This document shows positions 44,669 through 53,497 of a stretch of 64,000 nt of DNA, piece after piece (positions within the stretch are counted from its first letter, which is position 1; each line of letters begins with the position of its first letter). Made by a program: the position numbers and the translations under genes. The notes under the pieces were generated by a model that ran no database searches, was not told the DNA's origin, and worked only from the letters and a program-made list of their open reading frames with translations. Location: contig CAZEPV010000010.1 of the NCBI GenBank assembly GCA_964514235.1, positions 1 through 64,000 on the forward strand, written 5' to 3'. The DNA is from JAAYRQ01 sp035647235. GTDB taxonomy: Bacteria > Bacillota > Syntrophomonadia > Syntrophomonadales > Syntrophomonadaceae.

Positions 44669-45559
44669 TTACTTGATAGCTAAATCTTGCCGCATAAAAT
44701 TAGGCAATGCAAAAGCAGCCCGAAAAACCTCGGAGTTGATATAATTAGTATTCCTAACTAACTTGTTTAAATCAGCATTAATAGGATCGTATTTTAAGGA
44801 AGCTAGGGTAAAACTCCACATACCTCCTGGGTAACTGGGTACAACGGCCGTATAAGTTTTCACGATAGGAAAATACTTTTGTAAAATGCTTCGGGTTCTT
44901 TTTAGTATTTCTTTATTAAAAATTGGTGATTGACTTTGACAGACCATAAGTCCATCTTCCTTTAAAGATTTTTTTAAATCTAGATAAAAACTTTCTGAAA
45001 ATAAAACTTCCGCGGGACCGACGGGATCAGAGGAATCTACAATAGCTATATCATATGCAAATTCCTGTTTTTTAACAAATTCTACCCCATCTTTAAAATG
45101 AAAGTTGACCCTTTTGTCATGTGGGGCATTTCCCGATATTTTTTTTAGCTTGTCAGCACATTCATCTACAACTACCCTATCTATTTCCACCATATCTATG
45201 GCCTTTAAATCTGTATATTTAATTAATTCATTGGCGACTCCACAATCGCCACCCCCAATAATTAAGGCCCTTTCGGGTTTTTCATGGGTAACAACTGCTA
45301 CATGCGAAATCATTTCATTATAAATATAACCATCAAATTCTGTAGTCTGCATAACCCCGTCCAATACTAGACAAGGCCCAAAATCATGGGAATCTATTAT
45401 ATTTATTTGTTGAAAGGGTGATATTCTAGTCGATAAAATTTCCTTCACCCGATAATATAACCTAATATTATCGCGATCATCTTCTACTAACCATAGCTGG
45501 TTATTAAATTCTTCAAAATACTTAGGAAGTTTATTCTTGGTCATTTTGCAGCCTATCAT
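44669..45559 (-). CDS. speE: Spermidine synthase-type aminopropyltransferase
   Basis: A 296-residue enzyme that moves an aminopropyl group from decarboxylated SAM to putrescine. Motifs: LVLDGVMQTTEFDGYIYNE, the GGGDCGVANEL nucleotide loop and the catalytic aspartate in DSSDPVGPAEVLFS. Length is normal. ATGs at 45559 and 45544 both have weak ribosome sites, so the start is uncertain by five codons. No SAM decarboxylase gene lies in the window. It is followed 31 bases later by a methyltransferase and then an SMR pair. Confidence 0.88.
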   Translation of the reverse strand: MIGCKMTKNKLPKYFEEFNNQLWLVEDDRDNIRLYYRVKEILSTRISPFQQINIIDSHDFGPCLVLDGVMQTTEFDGYIYNEMISHVAVVTHEKPERALIIGGGDCGVANELIKYTDLKAIDMVEIDRVVVDECADKLKKISGNAPHDKRVNFHFKDGVEFVKKQEFAYDIAIVDSSDPVGPAEVLFSESFYLDLKKSLKEDGLMVCQSQSPIFNKEILKRTRSILQKYFPIVKTYTAVVPSYPGGMWSFTLASLKYDPINADLNKLVRNTNYINSEVFRAAFALPNFMRQDLAIK

Positions 45560-45623
45560 ATTAATTCATTCTTATATGATAAGGATCTCACCACCTTTTA
45601 ATTCTTTTCCACTAGCTTATCTA

Positions 45624-46013
45624 TTATGTCACTTTAACGTAAAATTTTCTAGCTCTAGGTCCATCGAATTCGCAAAAATATATGCCTTGCCAAGTCCCAA
45701 GTAAAGGTTGCCGCTCCTCAATGATAATCGTTTCACTAGCCCCAATACAAGAAGCCTTTAAATGGGCCGAGGAATTACCCTCTAAATGTTTGAATTCTTT
45801 ATAATCGGGAAATACCTTGTTTAACCCATAAAGAATATCTGTTACTACATTCGGGTCTGCATTTTCATTAATAGTTATCCCTGCTGTAGTATGGGGGCAA
45901 TAGACTAGACATATACCCTTAGAAACATTGCTTTTGGATATTGCCTCCCGAACATACCTAGTAATATCATATAGATTTTCCCTTTCTGTCTGTAGGCTAA
46001 ATTCATATAACAT
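45624..46013 (-). CDS. YjbQ-family protein (UPF0047)
   Basis: A 129-residue protein of the YjbQ family, linked to weak thiamine phosphate synthase activity. Histidine-rich signature pieces are CPHTTAGITINENADP and HLKASCIGASETI, with the end motif GTWQGIYFCEFDGPR. The ATG at 46013 is behind GGGGGTG; a TTG 15 bases earlier would use up that site. It follows the rRNA methyltransferase gene closely (18 bases). Confidence 0.85.
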   Translation of the reverse strand: MLYEFSLQTERENLYDITRYVREAISKSNVSKGICLVYCPHTTAGITINENADPNVVTDILYGLNKVFPDYKEFKHLEGNSSAHLKASCIGASETIIIEERQPLLGTWQGIYFCEFDGPRARKFYVKVT

Positions 46014-46031
46014 TTTTTCACCCCCCAAAAC

Positions 46032-46901
46032 CTAGCTTTTACCAATAAGGATTGAAAAATCAACCGTCACAGTCTTAATATTACTTTTAAATAATTTTTC
46101 CACCTTTTCTTGGGTAGTAGCCCAGGATAAAGGAGTCATAATAGACAAGTTCTCTAAGTAGTCATTATCGACGGGTAAACTATACTTTAGCTTTTTAATG
46201 TCAATAACTTGTAGGTTATCTTCAAAAAGTTTCATAGTTTCAGTATTAGAATAAGTTACTTGCTCAGTTTCCTCATAAAATATTTCCCTCAATTCCAGTA
46301 AATAATTACTATTGGGTACTACCTTGATAATTGTTGCCCCCTTTTTGGAAATCCTTTTAAATTCGGCATAATTAGCAGGAGATAGGATATTTAAAATAAA
46401 ATCGAATTGGGCAGTTTGGAAAGGTACTTTAGCAATATCGGCTACACACCAGATATTACCTTTATGTGTTTTCGCAGCCATTATGATACCCTCTTTAGCA
46501 ATATCTATACCTACACCCAGAATCTGCCTGGGGCTATTTTGGAATACCTTTTCCTTGATTTGGGCTAAGTGATATCCTTCCCCACATCCAGCATCAAGAA
46601 TTTTAATTTGCTCAGCTTGGCCCCTGATATTTTTGGCAATTAAAAAACTAATTTCTTCGATTAATGGAGTGAAGAAACCTGATTTGTTAATTATTTTGCG
46701 AGACAAAAACATACTTTTATCATATTGGCTTTTATAAAGACCTAATAACATATTGACATATCCGTGTTTTGATATGTCAAAAGTGTGCTTCACGGGACAT
46801 ACTAAACTTCTATGATTTACCTGCATAGGATGTAAACATATGGGGCAAGAAAAGATTTCCTTATAATCCAAATAAAGTTTTAGACTTTGGTTTTGTGTCA
46901 T
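46032..46901 (-). CDS. RlmA-like 23S rRNA (guanine-N1) methyltransferase
   Basis: A 289-residue protein. The N-terminal zinc site FSCPICLHPMQ ... CPVKHTFDISKHGYVN is diagnostic for the RlmA group, followed by a class I methyltransferase fold with ILDAGCGEGYHLAQI and ILSPANYAEFKR. These enzymes methylate G745 or G748 in 23S rRNA helix 35; some confer macrolide tolerance (TlrB). The ATG has GGGGTAG upstream. It lies 29 bases after amrS. Confidence 0.85.
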   Translation of the reverse strand: MTQNQSLKLYLDYKEIFSCPICLHPMQVNHRSLVCPVKHTFDISKHGYVNMLLGLYKSQYDKSMFLSRKIINKSGFFTPLIEEISFLIAKNIRGQAEQIKILDAGCGEGYHLAQIKEKVFQNSPRQILGVGIDIAKEGIIMAAKTHKGNIWCVADIAKVPFQTAQFDFILNILSPANYAEFKRISKKGATIIKVVPNSNYLLELREIFYEETEQVTYSNTETMKLFEDNLQVIDIKKLKYSLPVDNDYLENLSIMTPLSWATTQEKVEKLFKSNIKTVTVDFSILIGKS

Positions 46902-46930
46902 CTATACTACCCCATATCCAAAAAATAATT

Positions 46931-47920
46931 TCAACTTATTATATAATCAACATCTAGCCCACAATTTGTACATTTTCCCGCTTTATATGCCCTTAATTTT
47001 ATTTTGTAATTATTTCGGTTAATTAAATTGGCCCCACAGGAAGTACAATAGGTATCATTGGCAAAAGGCATATTACCCACATAGACAAAATTTAAATGTT
47101 CTTTGGCAATATTATAGGCCATTTCCATGGTCCTAGTAGAAGTAGGGGGATTTTGTAATTTATATGCTGGGTGGTAACGGGAAATATGTAGTGGTAAGTC
47201 GGGATTTAGGGTAGCCAAGTATTTAACCAACTCTTTGATTTCAGCAGGATTATCATTTTCATCTGTAATTATTAAGGTGGTTATTTCTAGGTGGACTTTA
47301 TCCAGAGCATTTTCTATTGTTGCCTTAACTGGCTCTAGTTTAGCCTTACAATTTTTACGATAAAATTCTGAAGAGAAAGATTTTAAATCTATATTCATTG
47401 CATCAACAAAAGGTAATAACTTTTGCAGTGGTTCCTTCCCAATATAGCCATTAGTAACCAGGACCACCTGCATTCCTGCCTCTTTGAGCATGTAGGCTGT
47501 ATCCCAGATATACTCATACCATATAGTTGGTTCATTATAAGTAAAAGCCAAGCCCACCGAATCTTCAGCCTTTGCATCTAAAGATATTTTCACCATTTCT
47601 GCTGGGGATATTGTGCGCCCCTGTCCTAATTCTTGAGCAATACCGTAGTTTTGACAATATGAACAGGCCAGATTACAGCCATAAGTCCCCGCAGATAAAA
47701 TTGTTTTCCCAGGATAAAAGTGATATAGTGGTTTTTTTTCTATGGGATCCAAAGCTAAAGCGCTAACATTGGCGTAGTTCAAAGTATACAAAACCCCATC
47801 ATCATTATATCTAATATTACATATTCCTATTTGTCCTGGCTTTAAGCTGCAATTATGGGGACAAAGCTCGCATTCGACCTTATCACCACTTCTTTTATAA
47901 AAACTAGCTTCCTTTTTCAT
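46931..47920 (-). CDS. amrS: AmmeMemoRadiSam system radical SAM enzyme
   Basis: A 329-residue radical SAM protein. The 4Fe-4S motif is GTYGCNLACSYCQNYGIAQ (CxxxCxxC). A cysteine cluster at the N terminus (ECELCPHNCSL ... GICNIRY) and a zinc-ribbon-like C terminus (CTSCGANLI, CTNCG) mark the AmrS family. It always occurs with AMMECR1 and Memo proteins, here encoded as one fused gene 21 bases upstream. The reaction catalysed by this system is not firmly established. ATG start with AGGATG upstream. Confidence 0.9.
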   Translation of the reverse strand: MKKEASFYKRSGDKVECELCPHNCSLKPGQIGICNIRYNDDGVLYTLNYANVSALALDPIEKKPLYHFYPGKTILSAGTYGCNLACSYCQNYGIAQELGQGRTISPAEMVKISLDAKAEDSVGLAFTYNEPTIWYEYIWDTAYMLKEAGMQVVLVTNGYIGKEPLQKLLPFVDAMNIDLKSFSSEFYRKNCKAKLEPVKATIENALDKVHLEITTLIITDENDNPAEIKELVKYLATLNPDLPLHISRYHPAYKLQNPPTSTRTMEMAYNIAKEHLNFVYVGNMPFANDTYCTSCGANLINRNNYKIKLRAYKAGKCTNCGLDVDYIIS

Positions 47921-47941
47921 TTAATTATCATCCTGTCAAAA

Positions 47942-49339
47942 TTAGTAATACCTGTCTACTTTAAATCTTTCGATTCTATAATCTTCATCGGGTGAAATGC
48001 CTGCCTTCTCTAAAGCTATGGCCAACTGGTCTTCTACTGTATCTACTCCCTCCAAATTAGGTAAAAGTAGTCCTCTTCTATTTCCTTTAGTAACTATCAC
48101 TCCGTATTCTTCAGAATCAAGTTCATCCTGCTTACATTCCTCGGGAGCAGATAATATATCTACGGAATAAGTTAAATCGGTAAGCTCATTAACTTTTACG
48201 GGGCTAAATCTGCTATCGCGGGTAGCAGAGCTTACTGCATTACTAGCAATCTCTTCTGCCAAATTGCTATGCACTGGTAAAATAGTACCTATACAACCCC
48301 GTAATTGTCCCCCTTTTTTCAAGGTAACAAAAGTGGCCCCTTTTTCGCCTTTTAATTCCTGTAATTCTGCAGGTAAAGAAGGTTTAATCCCGTTTCTTAC
48401 GTAATTTTCCAATACTAAGCGAGCCCATCTAACTGGCTTACTTTCATTTTTCCTTTTAACTAACAAACCAGCCTCTATTTCCCTTTGCATTTCCTTTAAA
48501 TAGCTATCTTTGCTAGTAGTTAACTCAAAACCAGCAGTTAGGTAACCTACTCCAAATGGTCCCTCATAGGAATATACTTGGGACTTAAAATCATAGCCAT
48601 CCATACAGCCCAACATAATTACAATAGAGGGATAGGCGCATTCCCCTGCATTATCCCGCAGACTAGAATCAAGATTAACTATTTTATCGATTTCTTTATT
48701 GGCTAAAGCTTCTTTAATTAAATTATCAAATTTTGCACCATCAGGATGAAAACTATATGGCCCGTCATCCTTCAAACGATGTGACATATCACCAGATGCT
48801 ACTATAGCCACTCTCTTTCCGAATTCTTTTGCGACTTTCTGTATAAGAAGCCCAAATTTATATAAAAGCAAAGTCGGTAATAAACCTATGCTTATTGGTA
48901 CAATAGGTAGATCATCAGCTAGACCAGCTTCCTTTAAATAATGCAGCGGCACTAAAATTCCGTGGTCTAGTTCTCTATTGAGCTTGTTCCTTTCAGCTAT
49001 CTCTTCATTAATAACTATAAAATCAATATCCTCTAGTTCTGCCTTTTCCCTTATTTTTTGGATAAAATTCAATTCATTATTATAATTAAAAGCAATTTCA
49101 CCATAGCCAAATCGGCCAAAATCACCATATAGTTCTGGGCTTCCTAAACAAGTAACACAATCACTAAACACATTTCCATGCGGGGTTAAAAAGAGCACAA
49201 TCTCGGGCTGGCTTGCAACTAAAGCTTGGGCCATTTCCTGCATACCTAAGACTGTGTTTTCAACATCCTTTAAGCTTCTGCCCCCTATAGCTGGAACAAT
49301 CAGTGGTGGATGGGGAGAAAGAGTTAAATAGGTAATCAT
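47942..49339 (-). CDS. Fused Memo-like and AMMECR1 protein (AmmeMemoRadiSam B-A)
   Basis: A 465-residue two-domain protein. Residues about 1-265 are a Memo/LigB-type domain (class III extradiol dioxygenase fold) with LSPHPPLIVPA, FLTPHGNVFSD, the LDHGILVPL motif and SGDMSHRL holding likely metal ligands. Residues about 290-465 are AMMECR1, with the signature LRGCIGTI and SSATRDSRFSPV. It precedes amrS by 21 bases. The fusion of parts B and A, with the radical SAM enzyme beside it, is the usual bacterial form. ATG behind AAGGAGG. Confidence 0.9.
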   Translation of the reverse strand: MITYLTLSPHPPLIVPAIGGRSLKDVENTVLGMQEMAQALVASQPEIVLFLTPHGNVFSDCVTCLGSPELYGDFGRFGYGEIAFNYNNELNFIQKIREKAELEDIDFIVINEEIAERNKLNRELDHGILVPLHYLKEAGLADDLPIVPISIGLLPTLLLYKFGLLIQKVAKEFGKRVAIVASGDMSHRLKDDGPYSFHPDGAKFDNLIKEALANKEIDKIVNLDSSLRDNAGECAYPSIVIMLGCMDGYDFKSQVYSYEGPFGVGYLTAGFELTTSKDSYLKEMQREIEAGLLVKRKNESKPVRWARLVLENYVRNGIKPSLPAELQELKGEKGATFVTLKKGGQLRGCIGTILPVHSNLAEEIASNAVSSATRDSRFSPVKVNELTDLTYSVDILSAPEECKQDELDSEEYGVIVTKGNRRGLLLPNLEGVDTVEDQLAIALEKAGISPDEDYRIERFKVDRYY

Positions 49340-49354
49340 TTTCCTACCTCCTTT

Positions 49355-50125
49355 TTATAAACTGCCAGGTATCTCATAAAAAACTTCATCCCATTTATTG
49401 GGGTTACGGTCTATAAAGGTTCGTTCCCAGAATTGTATATTGTGATCATAATCTATCAAAAGTACTGTAGTTAGGTGGGTTCCATAGTTAGGGCTAATTA
49501 CAAAAGATGCGGAGAGTATCCGTTCTAATTCGACTCCTACACCTGTATCTGGTAGTATCTTTTCATCAGCCAATTTCGTATCCGCCATCATAGTAAATAA
49601 AGAATCAACATTAATCTCATCTTTTGCTAAAATATTTTGCATGTTCATAGTGCCTTGACTCACTTTGGGCCAATTTATGTTAAGCAGGTTATTGCTTAAC
49701 CCATGGACACCTTCAGGAATTTCATATATATCTTCCTTTCGGTTTGAGTAATAATACAAGGACCCTTTATCACCTACTAGCAAGTTAAAGCCATTATAAT
49801 CCGATCCACCGTTAGATAACTGCTCGAGATAACTTTTGGGGCTAATGGCCTTTTCCAGATATTTCTGAACTAGATGGCCTCGTGATGGAGCAGCTTCTTT
49901 CTGATTATGGGGATCGCGATAATTAGTTATTACAGCATATTGTCCAAAAGTATTAACACCAAGCCAGGTACCTCCAGCTTTTAGATCCCGACCCGCTAAG
50001 ATATCAGGCTTATCTGCCCAAAAGTCTGCAGCTAGTGTTGGCCGCTCGTAAAATTCATCTCGATTCGCTGCCATAACTACTTTATATTTTGGATGGTTTT
50101 TATAAGCGAAAATTATTAAACACAT
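49355..50125 (-). CDS. NRDE-family (TANGO2-like) protein
   Basis: A 256-residue protein of the NRDE/TANGO2 family. It begins MCLIIFAYKNHP, with cysteine 2 placed as the N-terminal nucleophile of an Ntn-hydrolase fold, and shows the name-giving AANRDEFYERP, then GRDLKAGGTWLGVN and NYRDPH. The ATG at 50125 is chosen because it exposes cysteine 2 and has GAAGGAG upstream; an earlier in-frame start would bury it. TANGO2 relatives are tied to lipid and haem handling, without a defined reaction. It lies 15 bases before the Memo-AMMECR1 gene. Confidence 0.88.
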   Translation of the reverse strand: MCLIIFAYKNHPKYKVVMAANRDEFYERPTLAADFWADKPDILAGRDLKAGGTWLGVNTFGQYAVITNYRDPHNQKEAAPSRGHLVQKYLEKAISPKSYLEQLSNGGSDYNGFNLLVGDKGSLYYYSNRKEDIYEIPEGVHGLSNNLLNINWPKVSQGTMNMQNILAKDEINVDSLFTMMADTKLADEKILPDTGVGVELERILSASFVISPNYGTHLTTVLLIDYDHNIQFWERTFIDRNPNKWDEVFYEIPGSL

Positions 50126-50211
50126 ATTTTCTCCTTCATTACAATATATCATTATGTAATGCTTTATTTTATTTTAAGAATACCAATATATTAGGCTCGG
50201 TGCAAGTTATA

Positions 50212-50241
50212 GAAAAAAGAGTTGGCTAAATAATAGCCAAC
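50212..50241 (-). terminator. Terminator of the radical SAM / DUF47 unit
   Basis: GTTGGCTA and TAGCCAAC form a perfect 8-bp stem with a 5-base loop, followed on the minus strand by TCTTTTTT. Confidence 0.88.
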
Positions 50242-50268
50242 CCCTATAACCTAAAAACTTAATTTCAT

Positions 50269-50895
50269 TTATGAATATTTTACTACGATATTGCTAATAA
50301 GTTCCCCTACTTCTTGGACATAATCTTGTGCCATTTCAATATATTCATATATTTCGCGCCATTTAATAATTACTATTGGATCAGTTTCATTTTCGAACAG
50401 TTGTGCCAAGCCGGTTCTATATAGATTATCTTGTTTCTTCTCTAGTTTAGTTATTTCATTACAACAAAAAAGAATTTCCTTTTTACTGTGTGGGATGTCT
50501 TTTAAAAGATTGAAAGCCCTATCTTGTAACAAAATACCCTTCTGGAGAACAGCTATCATTTCTTTAACCCTATCATTGGGTGGCCCAGCTTGATATAAAA
50601 TCATCCTATCAATAATGCCCGTAATATAATCTAATACCTCCGATAGTTTTTGAATAAGCCGAAAAGCATCCTCCCTATCAAAAGGCAGTATAAAACTGGT
50701 ATTCAACCTTTTGACTAATTGGTCTATAATTCGGTCCCCTTCATGTTCCATAGCAGTAAGTTTGGCCATTTTGGCATCTAAATCAGAATAATCATCAATA
50801 ACATCTTGCAAGATTATCCCACCTCGTACAACCATATAGGCACTTTCCGAGAAAAGTTTAAATAATTTATCATCCCTTCTCCCAAATAATCTCAC
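50269..50895 (-). CDS. DUF47 (PhoU-like) protein
   Basis: A 208-residue all-helical protein of the DUF47 family, related to PhoU. Metal-binding patterns of the family are AMEHEGDRIIDQLVK and the later ITKLEKKQDNLYRTGL and IIKWREIYEYIEMAQD. The GTG at 50895 is preceded by GGGGGAG and gives the usual N terminus (LFGRRDDKLFKLF); a longer start is not supported. DUF47 proteins usually sit next to a Pit phosphate transporter and may regulate it, but none lies here. It follows a radical SAM gene by 48 bases. Confidence 0.85.
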   Translation of the reverse strand: MRLFGRRDDKLFKLFSESAYMVVRGGIILQDVIDDYSDLDAKMAKLTAMEHEGDRIIDQLVKRLNTSFILPFDREDAFRLIQKLSEVLDYITGIIDRMILYQAGPPNDRVKEMIAVLQKGILLQDRAFNLLKDIPHSKKEILFCCNEITKLEKKQDNLYRTGLAQLFENETDPIVIIKWREIYEYIEMAQDYVQEVGELISNIVVKYS

Positions 50896-50943
50896 ACGAT
50901 CTCCCCCAATTAGATTACCACAAGATGTAACATCCAAAATTGA

Positions 50944-51822
50944 TTATAAGGCTCTTAAATAATCAGGTCTCAAATACTTCCTATCATTTTTATCGATAAT
51001 ATCTTTAATTAAGGCCAGTATTTTTTCTTTATCTTCGGGTAGCCTACCTTTTATAGGTAGGTAATTAGAAGCGTGGTTACTTCTGTATTCTGTTCCCTCA
51101 ACTTCCAAGTCTTCTATCATCATATACATTTCATCGAGTATTTCGAAAGGCCCAGGTAGTTCGAATTCACCTTTTTTTTGCCTATTAAAAAGAACAGTTC
51201 TTGGGACTAACATTAGGGTCAATGCTCCAATATAGTCAGGATTCATGTCATTTAATATTTTAGCTGTATTTTTAGCATGATCAACTGCCTTGGGAGTCCT
51301 ACCAGCTAATCCTAATAAAACCGTAACAGATAGTAAAATTCCAGCACTTCTGATCATGCGCCCCGCCTGTACCATTTCATCATAATTGACGCCTTTGCGA
51401 ATATCCAACAGAAGCTCAGGGTCACCAGTCTCTACTCCCAAATACGCAATAGTAAGGCCAGCAGCCTTCAAGACGCTCAACTCTGACATTGATTTAGCGA
51501 TAATGCTGTCTGGGCTAGCATATATGCCCACATGTCGTAAACTAGGAAAGGCTTGATAAAGTACAGCCAATATTTCCAAAAGATCATTAGTTTCCATAGC
51601 TAAAGCATCACCATCGGCTAAAAAGACCTTTTCCAAGTCACCATAATATTGCTTAGCCATGCGAATGTCAGTCTTGATTTCCTCCATACTTCTAACCCTA
51701 AACTTTTTATCCTTATACATTGCACAAAAAGTACAGCGGTTGTGAGTACAACCTACTGTGCATTGTAAAATATAACTCCTAGCTTCACTAGGGGGTCTAA
51801 ATATATTTCCTTCGTATCTCAT
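50944..51822 (-). CDS. Radical SAM protein of unknown substrate
   Basis: A 292-residue radical SAM enzyme. Its 4Fe-4S cysteines lie in CTVGCTHNRCTFCAMY, spaced Cx4Cx2C as in the family whose members start with an RPPSEA-type N terminus. VFLADGDALAM and the ETGDPELLLDIRKG stretch complete the TIM-barrel SAM site. The substrate is unknown. The ATG is behind AAGGAGG. It leads a two-gene unit with DUF47 and is divergent from the spore protein gene. Confidence 0.82.
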   Translation of the reverse strand: MRYEGNIFRPPSEARSYILQCTVGCTHNRCTFCAMYKDKKFRVRSMEEIKTDIRMAKQYYGDLEKVFLADGDALAMETNDLLEILAVLYQAFPSLRHVGIYASPDSIIAKSMSELSVLKAAGLTIAYLGVETGDPELLLDIRKGVNYDEMVQAGRMIRSAGILLSVTVLLGLAGRTPKAVDHAKNTAKILNDMNPDYIGALTLMLVPRTVLFNRQKKGEFELPGPFEILDEMYMMIEDLEVEGTEYRSNHASNYLPIKGRLPEDKEKILALIKDIIDKNDRKYLRPDYLRAL

Positions 51823-51970
51823 AATGAGACCTCCTTTTATTTCTAATTTATGAGAAAAAACTTCAAATGCAAACTGTTTACAAATATTCTTTTATTAACT
51901 AGCTATATTAATTGTAATATTACTTAAAATAATATCAAGTGCGAGTCTTGTAAAAGAGGAGGTTTTTTGC

Positions 51971-52144
51971 ATGGCTAGTCGTAACAGAATTATGTCTGAA
52001 CAGTTAAAATATGAAATTGCCAAAGAGTTAGGAATTGACCAAATCGTAGCCACCGAAGGGTGGGGTTCTGTCAGTTCCAGAGATTGTGGAAACATGGTTA
52101 GAATGGCAATTCAGATAGCTGAGCGAAATCTTACCAACTCGTAA
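51971..52144 (+). CDS. Alpha/beta-type small acid-soluble spore protein
   Basis: A 57-residue DNA-binding spore protein that coats and protects DNA in the dormant spore. The two conserved blocks are present: YEIAKELGI, containing the GPR protease cleavage site, and SVSSRDCGNMVRMAIQIAE. The sequence SSRDCGN replaces the usual TSRxxG(S/N). AGGAGG lies eight bases before the ATG. A terminator follows directly. Forespore sigma-G control is expected from the family, but I could not pick out the promoter with confidence. Confidence 0.92.
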   Translation: MASRNRIMSEQLKYEIAKELGIDQIVATEGWGSVSSRDCGNMVRMAIQIAERNLTNS

Positions 52145-52167
52145 AAATGAATAATAATCTCGCACTT

Positions 52168-52190
52168 CGGGAGGATTTCCTCCCGTTTTT
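52168..52190 (+). terminator. Terminator of the spore protein gene
   Basis: CGGGAGG pairs with CCTCCCG around ATTT and is followed by TTTTT. Confidence 0.9.
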
Positions 52191-52203
52191 ATCCATTCCA
52201 ACA

Positions 52204-53445
52204 CTAATAAATTTTGTTTTCGAAATTTATAATTTTATTTTCCCATGTTCTAATAATAACTTCATCTTCATCAACAGATATAAGGTATTCAGGCAATAAA
52301 GGTGTCTTGCCCAAACCACCAGTAGCATTAATAATATAGGTAGGTATAGCTAAACCAGAAGTAAAGCCCCTTAAATCCTGCATTATTTTCAAACCTGTTT
52401 CTACCTTGGTTATAAAATGTGTAGTCCCTTTAACTTGTTTAGCATGGAAAATATAATATGGTTTTACTCTAATTCTTAACAATTCCTGGTTGAGTTTCTT
52501 CATAATATGTGAATCATCATTGATACCTCTTAATAAAACCGCTTGATTTCCCAATATTACCCCAGCCTTGATTAACATATCACATGCTTTTTTGGCTTCT
52601 GGGGTAACCTCCATAGGTGAATTAAATTGGGTATTAATATAAATGGGTGGATACTTTTCTAATATTGCGCATAATTCTGGAGTTATTCTTTGGGGCAGTG
52701 TTACTGGGCAGCGGGTTCCTAGCCGTTTTATTTCTACATGGGCTATATTATCTAACTCACCCAGAATCCAATCTATCATAGTATTGCTCAACATTAAAGA
52801 GTCTCCACCAGTAATTAAAACATCACGTATTTCTTTATTTCCCCTAATATATTCTAATGATTTTTCTAGTTCACTACGCAAAGCATGTTCATCTTTTTCC
52901 CCAAAATTCCTTCTCCTTTGACAATGTCTACAGTACATAGGGCATTGATTAGTAACATTAATTATTAAGCGATCGGGATACCGCCTAGTAATTCTAACTT
53001 CAGGGCTTGTGGTAGTTTCAGCCATAGGATCATTTTCGCCCTTTTCATCGGTTAATTCTAAAATACTGGGAATAGCTTGTTTGTATATTGGTGATTGGGC
53101 AAAATTATCAAAATCAATCAAGCTAAGATAATAAGGGGAAAGTGCCCATCTGAAAAAACTAGATACCTCGATTAAGTCATCTTTGTCTTTTTTGCTAAAA
53201 TTTATAAATTTATTTAGAACATCTACATCTGAAATACTGTTTTTCATCTGCCATGCCCAATTATCCCAATCATCCCCACTAGCAGCAAAATAATCTAAGA
53301 TTAACTCTTTGTTTTTTATACTGCGATTAAGTTGCCTAAAACCTGTTTCAATTTGCCCCTCAATTTGCAAATAATCCGCGATACTATTTTTTAATTCTTC
53401 AGCCCTATCTAGGGCCTTTAGTCTATTAACAGAATAATTACTCAC
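52204..53445 (-). CDS. eam: KamA-family aminomutase, probably glutamate 2,3-aminomutase
   Basis: A 413-residue radical SAM/PLP aminomutase. The iron-sulfur cysteines are 168, 172 and 175 in NQCPMYCRHCQRRR, and the PLP lysine is 380 in GGLGKTP. In lysine 2,3-aminomutase two aspartates bind the substrate side chain; here these positions are lysine 336 (HAKQV) and asparagine 373 (INATGG), the pair described for glutamate 2,3-aminomutase. It would thus make beta-glutamate, a compatible solute. The GTG start is nine bases after AAGGAGGG. A cyclic di-AMP riboswitch lies in its leader, which fits an osmolyte role. Confidence 0.85.
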   Translation of the reverse strand: MSNYSVNRLKALDRAEELKNSIADYLQIEGQIETGFRQLNRSIKNKELILDYFAASGDDWDNWAWQMKNSISDVDVLNKFINFSKKDKDDLIEVSSFFRWALSPYYLSLIDFDNFAQSPIYKQAIPSILELTDEKGENDPMAETTTSPEVRITRRYPDRLIINVTNQCPMYCRHCQRRRNFGEKDEHALRSELEKSLEYIRGNKEIRDVLITGGDSLMLSNTMIDWILGELDNIAHVEIKRLGTRCPVTLPQRITPELCAILEKYPPIYINTQFNSPMEVTPEAKKACDMLIKAGVILGNQAVLLRGINDDSHIMKKLNQELLRIRVKPYYIFHAKQVKGTTHFITKVETGLKIMQDLRGFTSGLAIPTYIINATGGLGKTPLLPEYLISVDEDEVIIRTWENKIINFENKIY

Positions 53446-53497
53446 AAAAATGAACCCTCCTTATAAATACTAAGTTACGGAAGGCAGAAGGCCCCCC

